A DNA stretch of 8,768 bases. It comes from Candidatus Saccharibacteria bacterium UBA4215. GTDB lineage: Bacteria; Patescibacteriota; Saccharimonadia; Saccharimonadales; Saccharimonadaceae. The translations under genes and the position numbers were made by a program. The notes below the pieces were generated by a model. The model was given only the letters and a program-made list of their open reading frames with translations. It searched no databases and was not told the DNA's origin. Position 1 is the stretch's first letter. Each line of letters begins with the position of its first letter. The stretch is from contig DFTJ01000018.1 in assembly GCA_002381485.1 (NCBI GenBank), positions 1,144-9,911 on the forward strand. Direction: 5' to 3'. This document shows, piece by piece, positions 1 to 6,040 of this stretch.

Positions 1-531
1 GGTATCGAAAGTACCAGTGGGCCACTTGGCAGCGGGCTCTCACAGGCTGCGGGCTATGCCTACTCACTTCAGTATATCGATCAGCAGAAGCACCGCTTTG
101 TCTATGTCGTCATGGGTGATGGCGAGTTGAACGAGGGAAACATTTGGGAAGCTGCCATGTTTGCGGGCAAGAACAAACTCTCACAGCTGATCGGCATTAT
201 TGACCGGAATAATATACAGATTGATGGCAGCACAGAAGATGTTATGCCCCTTGAGGATCTAAAGGGGAAGTGGGAGTCGTTTGGTTGGCATGTGCTAGAA
301 GTTGATGGGCACAATATTGAGAGTGTTATCGATGCGGCAAGCCAGGGGCGAGCGGTGACGAATCGGCCAACAGTTATTATTGCTCATACCATCCCAGGCA
401 AGGGTGTTGATTTTATGGAATACGATTACAAATGGCACGGCATGCCGCCAAACAGTGAGCAGGCAAAAACTGCACTCGAAAAGCTGCGAACACTCGATGG
501 TAAGATTACACACGAAGGAGCTGGGCTATGA
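1..531 (+). CDS. tkt: Transketolase, N-terminal (TPP-binding) subunit, 3' part only
   Basis: The gene enters from the left edge in frame 1 and ends at TGA 529-531, leaving 176 residues of a subunit that is usually about 270-280 long. This half of a split transketolase binds the thiamine pyrophosphate diphosphate and Mg2+. Visible in the fragment are the glycine-rich segment STSGPLGSGLSQ (residues 4-15), the TPP motif GDGELNEG (39-46) closing with the Asn pair at 70-71, and the GKGV...WHG region near the end, whose His is an active-site position in transketolases. Transketolase moves two-carbon ketol units between pentose, tetrose, triose and hexose phosphates in the cytoplasm. The reading frame overlaps the C-terminal subunit by four bases (ATGA), so the two halves are translationally coupled, as expected for an alpha2-beta2 enzyme. 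The true start and promoter lie outside the window. Dihydroxyacetone synthase-like activity cannot be excluded, but transketolase is much the likeliest. Confidence 0.95.
   Translation, partial: GIESTSGPLGSGLSQAAGYAYSLQYIDQQKHRFVYVVMGDGELNEGNIWEAAMFAGKNKLSQLIGIIDRNNIQIDGSTEDVMPLEDLKGKWESFGWHVLEVDGHNIESVIDAASQGRAVTNRPTVIIAHTIPGKGVDFMEYDYKWHGMPPNSEQAKTALEKLRTLDGKITHEGAGL
515..520 (+). promoter_or_regulatory. Shine-Dalgarno site for transketolase C-terminal subunit
   Basis: AAGGAG sits inside the end of the upstream reading frame, seven bases before the ATG at 528. It fixes that ATG as the start despite the overlap with the preceding TGA. Confidence 0.8.
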
Positions 532-1517
532 CATATCCGTTACACCCTGCACTGTTCAGTGATAGTGCCGAGCTTGAGCCAACTCGTGCGGGCTTTGGCC
601 GTGGGCTGAAGGCTACCGGTGAAGCGAACGAGCAGATTGTCGCACTGTGCGCCGACTTAACCGATAGTACGCAGATGAGCTTATTTAAAGAGGCTTTCCC
701 GAACCGATTCATTGAAATTGGTGTGGCCGAACAGAACCTTGTGACAGTAGCAAGTGGTATGGCTCGGGCAGGGAAGATCCCATTTACCAGTAGCTACGCT
801 GCATTTAGCCCAGGACGAAACTGGGAGCAGATTCGTACGACGATTGCGCTGAATAACCAGCCAGTGAAGATTATTGGCTCACATGCTGGTATTTATACCG
901 GCAAAGACGGCGCAACACACCAGATGCTCGAAGATATTGCGCTGATGCGTGTGCTACCAAATATGGTGGTTATTGCACCTGGTGATAGCCTTGAGGCAGA
1001 AAAAGCGACCCGCGCAATCGCTGAAAATAATAAGCCAAGTTATATGCGCTTAGCCCGAGAAAAGACGCCAATATTCAGCACGGCTGAGAGTCCTTTTGAG
1101 GTTGGAAAAGCCTACGTTCTTCGCGAAGGGGCTTCGGTGAGCCTCATGGGCACCGGAACAATGACGTACCGCCTTCTGGAGGTTGCTAATATTCTTGCTG
1201 AACGAAACATTGATGCTGAAGTGGTGCATGTCCCGACGATTAAACCACTTGATGAAGAGACGATCCTTGCTAGTGCACGCAAAACTGGTCGTGTCGTCAC
1301 GGCGGAGGAGGCACAGATTGCAGGTGGTTTTGGCGGCGCAATCACCGAGCTGCTCAGCGAAGCGTTACCGATGCCAGTAAAGCGCTTTGGCATGCAGGGC
1401 AGGTTTGGCGAATCAGGTGACCCAAGTGAGCTGTTCGAGCTATTTGAGTTGTCGGCGCAGCAGATTGCTGACTCAATTACCGAATGGGCCGAGAAGACGC
1501 ATCGCTATCACCAATAA
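528..1517 (+). CDS. tkt: Transketolase, C-terminal subunit
   Basis: This 329-residue protein is the second half of a split transketolase and carries the pyrimidine-binding (Pyr) domain plus the C-terminal domain. The catalytic Glu that activates the thiamine ring is E68 in the motif EIGVAEQN (63-70). The segment SHAGIYTGKDGATHQ (118-132) contains the conserved substrate-binding histidines H119 and H131. The C-terminal domain runs from about residue 190 to the end and includes the phosphate-binding RFGESG (292-297). Length is normal for the subunit family. The start is supported by AAGGAG seven bases upstream and by the ATGA overlap with the N-terminal half. One oddity: the usual EEH segment of the split-enzyme/DXS-like C-terminal domain reads EEAQIAGGFGGA (260-271), with Ala where His is common. 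The partner encoded immediately upstream is required for activity. It supplies erythrose 4-phosphate, ribose 5-phosphate and F6P exchange next to an aldolase and a sugar kinase. Confidence 0.96.
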   Translation: MTYPLHPALFSDSAELEPTRAGFGRGLKATGEANEQIVALCADLTDSTQMSLFKEAFPNRFIEIGVAEQNLVTVASGMARAGKIPFTSSYAAFSPGRNWEQIRTTIALNNQPVKIIGSHAGIYTGKDGATHQMLEDIALMRVLPNMVVIAPGDSLEAEKATRAIAENNKPSYMRLAREKTPIFSTAESPFEVGKAYVLREGASVSLMGTGTMTYRLLEVANILAERNIDAEVVHVPTIKPLDEETILASARKTGRVVTAEEAQIAGGFGGAITELLSEALPMPVKRFGMQGRFGESGDPSELFELFELSAQQIADSITEWAEKTHRYHQ

Positions 1518-1524
1518 GCACAAG

Positions 1525-1533
1525 TGGTATACT
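1525..1533 (+). promoter_or_regulatory. Candidate extended -10 promoter for the aldolase operon
   Basis: In the 45-base gap after the transketolase stop, TGG precedes TATACT (1528-1533), a one-mismatch -10 box with an extended TGn. A start point near 1540 would give a leader of about 20 bases containing the ribosome-binding site. No good -35 box is seen at 16-18 base spacing, as is common with extended -10 promoters. The gap is also short enough for read-through from the transketolase genes, so this may be an internal promoter. Confidence 0.45.
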
Positions 1534-1544
1534 AAACACAAAGT

Positions 1545-1553
1545 AAGGAAGGG
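1545..1553 (+). promoter_or_regulatory. Shine-Dalgarno site for aldolase
   Basis: The purine run AAGGAAGGG lies nine bases before the ATG at 1563, slightly far but the only good candidate. It supports that start. Confidence 0.65.
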
Positions 1554-1562
1554 CATCAACTT

Positions 1563-2474
1563 ATGGGACTGACTATCCAGCAAATTCGCGACAATACGAC
1601 ACGAGCACGGCACCTCATGCAGCGTTCTCGACAGCAGCATTTTGCCGTCGGGGCCTTCAATATCGACAACCAAGAGACGTTGATTGCAGTTGCTCGGGCT
1701 GCACAGAAGCTGAATGCTCCCGTCATGGTGGAGGTTAGTGACGGAGAAGTAAAGGCGATGGGGCTTGAGAATCTCCGTGACATGGTTGACAACTACAAGC
1801 AAGAGTATGGTGTCGAGATGTACATTAATCTTGACCACAGCCCAACAGTTGAAGCGTGCAAGCAAGCAATTGATACCGGCTACGAGTTTATCCATATTGA
1901 TATATCGCAGGCTAATCATGATGCGAGCGAGGAAGAGATCATTGCGAAAACGAAAGAAGTCGTTGAGTATGCTAAGTTTACGGGTGCCCTTGTGGAGAGC
2001 GAGCCGCACTACTTTGGTGGAAGTAGTAATCTTCACAAAGAAGATATTGACTATGAAGAAATTAAGAAAACCTTCTCAACCCCTGAAGGTACAAAATCGT
2101 TTGTCGAAGCTACTGGCATCGACACTTATGCCGCAGCTGTTGGAAATCTTCACGGCAAGTACCCTGTTCCAAAGGAGCTTGACCTTGAGCTGCTGCAGAA
2201 AATTCGTGATTCGATTGATTGTCAAATTAGCCTGCATGGCGGAAGCGGCACGCCATTACACTTCTTCGAAGAGGCAGCCCGCATCGGCGTCAGTAAGATC
2301 AATATAAATAGTGATATGCGTTACGTATTTCGGAAGGGGCTTGAAAAAGTGCTTGCCGAGAACCCAGATGAATATGCTGTAGTGAAGTTAATGCCGCAAG
2401 TTTATGAAGCGGTCCAGGCGGTTGTTGAAGAGAAAATTAACGCTTTTGGTAGCGCAGGTAAAGCCGTATTGTAA
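1563..2474 (+). CDS. fba: Class II (zinc-dependent) fructose-bisphosphate-type aldolase
   Basis: This 303-residue cytoplasmic TIM-barrel enzyme should cleave fructose 1,6-bisphosphate (or a related ketose bisphosphate) to DHAP and an aldehyde phosphate, or run in reverse. The sequence opens with AFNIDN (31-36), typical of the family. INLDHS (88-93) carries the catalytic Asp D91 and the zinc ligand H92. The other zinc ligands are H197 in GNLHGKYP (194-201) and H225 in SLHGGSG (223-229), followed by the phosphate-binding KININSD (245-251). Length is normal. The protein is divergent: the usual EGELG-IGG loop reads VESEPHYFGG (144-153), and the Asp of KINIDTD-type enzymes is N249, so fructose, tagatose or sedoheptulose bisphosphate specificity is not settled. 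The stop codon shares a base with the start of the next gene (TAATG), coupling it to the PfkB kinase, which suggests that kinase makes or uses this enzyme's substrate. Confidence 0.92.
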   Translation: MGLTIQQIRDNTTRARHLMQRSRQQHFAVGAFNIDNQETLIAVARAAQKLNAPVMVEVSDGEVKAMGLENLRDMVDNYKQEYGVEMYINLDHSPTVEACKQAIDTGYEFIHIDISQANHDASEEEIIAKTKEVVEYAKFTGALVESEPHYFGGSSNLHKEDIDYEEIKKTFSTPEGTKSFVEATGIDTYAAAVGNLHGKYPVPKELDLELLQKIRDSIDCQISLHGGSGTPLHFFEEAARIGVSKININSDMRYVFRKGLEKVLAENPDEYAVVKLMPQVYEAVQAVVEEKINAFGSAGKAVL

Positions 2475-3439
2475 TGTCAGTCCCAACGATCATCACTATT
2501 GGTAAGGCCACGCAAGACGTTTTTCTGAAAAGCGAGAGTGCTTTCACTCAGCATGAGCACAAGGGAGTCATGTATGAGCAACTTCCTGTTGGCCAAAAAC
2601 TCGACCTTGATGAAGTTATTTTTGCCGTAGGTGGTAATGTCACGAATGCAGCTGTAACGTTTGCTCGTCAGGGGCTGCATAGTAGGTACATGTGGCTATT
2701 GGGCACAGATGTGGCAAGTGAAGCAATCTTACGAGAACTTGATCGCGAAGATATTGATACGAAGTATGTTATCCAGAAAGAGGGCATTCGCTCAAGCTAC
2801 TCTGTGATCCTGATGCTAAAAGGTGGAGAGCGGACCATTCTTAATTATAAAGGTACGATATCAGCCAAAGATACACACGAACTGGATCTGAGTGTTATTG
2901 AGACGGGTGACTGGGTGTATGTCTCGTCATTGGGGGACATCGCATTACTTGAAAAGATCGTGAGCCATGCTGCGAAACACGGCGTGAAGGTTATGTTGAA
3001 CCCAGCCGGGTCTGAACTGAAAGAAGCGCACAAGTTGCGGACGATACTCGAGGATGTTGAGATCTTGGCGGTCAATAAAGAGGAGGCTCAGCAAATAGTT
3101 TCTGGTGAAACGCTGGAAGAGCTGGTGCGTCATGCCCAGCATTACTGCCCTGTAGTGATTGTGTCAGACGGGCCAAAGGGGGCTACGGTCTCGGACGGCA
3201 AGCAGATTATATGGGCGGGAATGTATGAAGACGTTCCGGTCGTTGATCGAACTGGCGGTGGTGATGCTTTTGGGTCAGGCTTTCTTAGCTATTACAGTCA
3301 GGGCAAGTCATTGCGCGACTCAATTATCTTCGCGAGTGCCAACTCAACGTCTGTGGTTACCAAGATCGGAGCTAAAGAGGGAATCCTGACCAAAGGAACA
3401 AAATTACATGAAATGCCGATAGAGGAGAAAGAGTTTTAA
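2474..3439 (+). CDS. PfkB/ribokinase-family sugar (or nucleoside) kinase
   Basis: This 321-residue protein has the complete PfkB fold, an ATP-dependent kinase of sugars or nucleosides. Seen are the N-terminal PfkB signature VGGNVTNAAVTFARQG (52-67), the substrate-lid region in the first 130 residues, NPAGSEL (176-182), NKEEA (201-205) and the second signature DRTGGGDAFGSGF (258-270), whose D264 is the catalytic base and whose GGGD forms the anion hole. The DR-GGGDAF form of the last motif resembles that of some keto-deoxysugar kinases, but one motif does not set the substrate. Candidates are fructose 6-phosphate or sedoheptulose 7-phosphate (fitting the aldolase), ribose, or a nucleoside. The ATG overlaps the aldolase TAA by one base and there is no strong Shine-Dalgarno sequence, so translation probably depends on ribosomes finishing the aldolase. 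It sits between the aldolase and the LOG-fusion gene in what looks like a single operon. Confidence 0.9.
   Translation: MSVPTIITIGKATQDVFLKSESAFTQHEHKGVMYEQLPVGQKLDLDEVIFAVGGNVTNAAVTFARQGLHSRYMWLLGTDVASEAILRELDREDIDTKYVIQKEGIRSSYSVILMLKGGERTILNYKGTISAKDTHELDLSVIETGDWVYVSSLGDIALLEKIVSHAAKHGVKVMLNPAGSELKEAHKLRTILEDVEILAVNKEEAQQIVSGETLEELVRHAQHYCPVVIVSDGPKGATVSDGKQIIWAGMYEDVPVVDRTGGGDAFGSGFLSYYSQGKSLRDSIIFASANSTSVVTKIGAKEGILTKGTKLHEMPIEEKEF
3423..3433 (+). promoter_or_regulatory. Shine-Dalgarno region for the LOG-fusion gene
   Basis: The purine run AGGAGAAAGAG spans the last codons of the kinase gene, ending seven bases before the ATG at 3441. It supports this start one base after the kinase stop. 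Confidence 0.6.
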
Positions 3440-3440
3440 C

Positions 3441-5378
3441 ATGGCGAAGTTTTTGAGAGATTTATTGGATGCCGAAGAGCCGCTATTTACTACCGCTCTT
3501 CGTCAGCTCGAATACACGAGCGGTCGGACAGGTGCTGATACGAAGCTCATTGGCGACATTACCCGGATGGCCCACGACAATATGCGTTTGATGGGTCTTA
3601 ACCCAGCCGTTTCTACCGGGGAAGAAGTATACTACGCCCTGCAGGCGCGGGTCGAGGACGATATCGCCCGACTTACAAAGATTATCGGCGCCAAAGATTC
3701 GGAAGATGTTGAGCACATTGTACCCTATATGATCGAAACTGCGAATAAGGCGAAGTTTAATCGCAAGGTCTTTGTGCTGAAACGCGAAAAAGCCAAGGAG
3801 CTTCTTCGTCAAATGCCGCCATATGATCTGATGAAGGCGTTGGGGCACAAAGATGTTGAAGAGCTTTTCGAGAAAGAGGACTTTGACGAAATTTATACGG
3901 CGTTGAGGTTTTCTGAGGGCCCGGAATGGCTAAACAAGTACGATGAACTGTTTTCTACCGTTACCGCCGACGACTATGAAGAGCGTGACATGCGCATTAT
4001 ACAGATGGATCACAAGAAGTATGTTGATCTTGCTGCTCACTTTGTGAAAAAGAAGCTACATAACGTGACGCATACCAAAGAGATGGGCACGATCGTAGTG
4101 GTGCCGATGCATGCGAAGCGCATGCGTGGTCTGGTGCTGAAGACGCTACCCCTACTATTCCACTACATGAATGAATTAAAGCTATACTCGACCTTCTTTA
4201 AGCTAAAAAGCAAGAAGCCGCATTTCGGTAAGATCGTTGTTGAAACGCTTATTGCGGATCCAGGTGACGCCAGCCAAATTGTCGGTAATAAGATTCACTG
4301 GCGAGTCATCCAGCGATACCTAGGGCGTCACAAAGAAGACTCGGTGTCTAAGGCAGCTTTCGAGCCGCACGTTCAGCCCGAGGACCTTCATTGGCGCCGA
4401 GCCGAGGACTTACTGTATGAACTCGACCCCGAACTAGAGTTTTGGAAGGATCGTGACTATGTCGGCGTTATGTATGACGATTTTCCAGTTGCTTTCAACC
4501 TCTTCGATGTCAGTTTTGCGTACTCAAACAAAGAGTCTTACGAAGGTCGGTACGCCTACCATTTCCGAGAGAGTTTATGGAATGAAATCTTTGTGCGCTA
4601 TATGGGCTTCAAGAACTTGTCTGAACAGGTACTTGAGCAACTCGATAACGACATGATTGCACCCGAGAAGCTTGATGCACCTCGGAAGAAGACAAGTGTC
4701 CCGGCTATGCGGGCTCGTAACGATCGTAAAGAATTGTTAATTAGAAAGCGACTTATCGAGGCTGCCGAGGGCCGTCTTGATGGTGTTATTGACGAGTTTG
4801 AGCATGTGTTTGAACTACTCGCAAAACATGAAAAGACAGTCACGATATTTGGTTCAGCACGTAAGCCACAAGATGATCAAATTACCACTAGTGCGTATGA
4901 GCTGGCTGCGCTTTTGGCAAAGGATGGGTATTCTGTGGTAACTGGCGGGGGTAACGGTGTTATGGAAGCCGCAAACCGCGGGGCATATGATATCGGTGGA
5001 GATTCGATTGGCTTTAACATCTTGCTTCCCAATGAACAGAAGCTCAACGACTATACGACGGAGAGTTTTCAGTTCGAGCACTTCTTTGGCCGTAAGGTTG
5101 CCATGACCCTCGACGCCAGCGGGTACATCTTTTTTGCAGGGGGATACGGCACACTCGATGAGTTGTTCGAAATCCTTGCACTTCAGCAGACCATGAAGAT
5201 CCCGCGCGCTCCCATTGTATTGTTTGGCAGCGCGTTCTGGAAAGATATCGATTCAGTGATGAAAAAGGTATTGCGTGATGAGTTCCACACGATAGCCGAT
5301 GAGGATATTGATTTGTACACGATCACCGATGATTATGACGAAGCACTCGGGATTATTAATAAGGGCGCTGACGATTAA
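3441..5378 (+). CDS. Large protein with unrecognised N-terminal region fused to a C-terminal LOG (TIGR00730-like) domain
   Basis: This is a 645-residue soluble protein with no signal peptide or membrane segment. The last 180 residues (about 465-640) are a LOG-type Rossmann domain: TVTIFGSARKP (466-476), the glycine-rich TGGGNGVMEAANRGA (501-515) and AGGYGTLDE (566-574), the counterpart of the family motif PGGxGTxxE with Ala for the first Pro. The Arg and Glu residues used for nucleotide binding and catalysis appear present. LOG enzymes hydrolyse nucleoside 5'-monophosphates to base and ribose 5-phosphate; stand-alone members are about 180-200 residues. Residues 1-400 I do not recognise. They are charged, largely helical in appearance, with notable stretches LNPAVSTGEEVYYAL (53-67), VVVPMHAKRMRG (219-230) and a Trp/His-rich part (286-390). 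A charged helical linker (about 425-463) joins the halves. It is not the PpnN/YgdH arrangement as far as I can judge. It follows the kinase by one base, so its product may feed the upstream transketolase. Confidence 0.85.
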   Translation: MAKFLRDLLDAEEPLFTTALRQLEYTSGRTGADTKLIGDITRMAHDNMRLMGLNPAVSTGEEVYYALQARVEDDIARLTKIIGAKDSEDVEHIVPYMIETANKAKFNRKVFVLKREKAKELLRQMPPYDLMKALGHKDVEELFEKEDFDEIYTALRFSEGPEWLNKYDELFSTVTADDYEERDMRIIQMDHKKYVDLAAHFVKKKLHNVTHTKEMGTIVVVPMHAKRMRGLVLKTLPLLFHYMNELKLYSTFFKLKSKKPHFGKIVVETLIADPGDASQIVGNKIHWRVIQRYLGRHKEDSVSKAAFEPHVQPEDLHWRRAEDLLYELDPELEFWKDRDYVGVMYDDFPVAFNLFDVSFAYSNKESYEGRYAYHFRESLWNEIFVRYMGFKNLSEQVLEQLDNDMIAPEKLDAPRKKTSVPAMRARNDRKELLIRKRLIEAAEGRLDGVIDEFEHVFELLAKHEKTVTIFGSARKPQDDQITTSAYELAALLAKDGYSVVTGGGNGVMEAANRGAYDIGGDSIGFNILLPNEQKLNDYTTESFQFEHFFGRKVAMTLDASGYIFFAGGYGTLDELFEILALQQTMKIPRAPIVLFGSAFWKDIDSVMKKVLRDEFHTIADEDIDLYTITDDYDEALGIINKGADD

Positions 5379-5388
5379 TCAGACTTTC

Positions 5389-5394
5389 GGAGGA
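5389..5394 (+). promoter_or_regulatory. Strong Shine-Dalgarno site for the anchored orphan protein
   Basis: GGAGGA lies five bases before the ATG at 5400, the best ribosome-binding site in the window. It implies good expression from the upstream message and confirms that this short gene is real. Confidence 0.8.
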
Positions 5395-5399
5395 ATATA

Positions 5400-6011
5400 A
5401 TGACACAACAACAAAACAAGAAGAGAATAAAATTGTTTATCTTGACGGGTATTGCAGCACTCGTGCTGATTGGAGCACCTCTTGTATGGCGCGCTTTTGA
5501 GCAGAGCCAGGCAGAGCCTGACCCTTTTCTGACAACTGACGTAGCCGAGCAGGAACCGGCTGCCGCAGTGCCAGCCGAGGCGTCGCAGACAACTAGCGAC
5601 GAGCAGTCTGATGCGCCGGCAGAGTCAACGCTTGACCCTGACAGTGTATCTACGATTGATATTGAGCCAATGGGCATAACAATCTCGTACGTTCGTGGCA
5701 TACCGGGCTTTGAATTTGTTGTTAAACGGACTGCTACCGGCACGCAGTACGTGCAGTTCCTGTCTCCTGATCTTGCCGGTGAGACATGTACGGATGATGA
5801 AGGAACTTTTGCTGCAATCATTAAGAATCCAACATCAGAGGAAGATCAGGCAACTATTACCGATTCTGTCACGGTTGAAGGCGATGAGTATGGTTTATCT
5901 TTGGATAGTGATAACTGCACAAGTAATCAAGAGTTATTTGCTGAATACCAGGACAGTTTTAGTGAAGCCTTTAGCCTATTGCGCCTCATTCCGGCCGATT
6001 TAGACAGCTAG
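5400..6011 (+). CDS. Membrane-anchored extracytoplasmic protein of unknown function
   Basis: I do not recognise this 203-residue protein. The N-terminus is basic (QQQNKKRIK, residues 3-11), followed by one hydrophobic segment at about 12-30, giving an N-in, C-out anchor with no lipobox Cys. Residues 35-85 form an acidic Ala/Pro/Glu/Ser/Thr-rich linker, probably disordered. The C-terminal part (about 86-203) looks folded, begins with beta-rich stretches, and holds the only two cysteines, C130 and C173, which could form a disulfide outside the membrane. The whole protein is strongly acidic apart from its N-terminus. It starts 21 bases after the LOG-fusion stop with a strong ribosome-binding site, so it is probably the last gene of that operon. 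A full cell-wall enzyme is unlikely at this size; a surface or sensor/accessory role is possible but not shown. Confidence 0.8.
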   Translation: MTQQQNKKRIKLFILTGIAALVLIGAPLVWRAFEQSQAEPDPFLTTDVAEQEPAAAVPAEASQTTSDEQSDAPAESTLDPDSVSTIDIEPMGITISYVRGIPGFEFVVKRTATGTQYVQFLSPDLAGETCTDDEGTFAAIIKNPTSEEDQATITDSVTVEGDEYGLSLDSDNCTSNQELFAEYQDSFSEAFSLLRLIPADLDS

Positions 6012-6027
6012 AGTTTGACGTTCAGCG

Positions 6028-6033
6028 TATAAT
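6028..6033 (+). promoter_or_regulatory. -10 box of uvrB, predicted leaderless promoter
   Basis: A perfect TATAAT ends seven bases before the uvrB ATG at 6041. Transcription normally begins about seven bases after the -10 box, which puts the 5' end at or next to the A of the start codon. There is no Shine-Dalgarno sequence between box and ATG. No good -35 box is found at 16-18 bases; TTGACG at 6015-6020 is only seven bases upstream. Confidence 0.6.
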
Positions 6034-6040
6034 AGAAAGA

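Noticed and set aside
529..531. Possible UGA recoding (as Gly), known in some CPR lineages
   Set aside because: Reading through this TGA gives no transketolase-like extension, the next subunit starts at the overlap, and no in-frame TGA occurs inside any gene here.
1473..2036. Open frame of 187 codons on the minus strand
   Set aside because: It lies almost wholly antisense to the well-supported aldolase gene, has no recognisable motif and no ribosome-binding site I could identify; it is a shadow of biased codon use.
5396..5401. TATAAT overlapping the ATG of the orphan membrane protein
   Set aside because: A transcript from it would start inside the coding region, no -35 is present, and the A/T bases are explained as the spacer between the strong Shine-Dalgarno site and the ATG.
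5375..5821. Open frame of 148 codons on the minus strand with a hydrophobic C-terminal stretch
   Set aside because: It is antisense to the anchored orphan gene, and its hydrophobic run mirrors the plus-strand membrane segment and A/T-rich start. The plus-strand gene has the strong Shine-Dalgarno site and operon position.
6015..6020. TTGACG resembling a -35 box before uvrB
   Set aside because: It is only seven bases from the TATAAT, far from the 16-18 needed, and no -10 box lies at the correct distance downstream of it.
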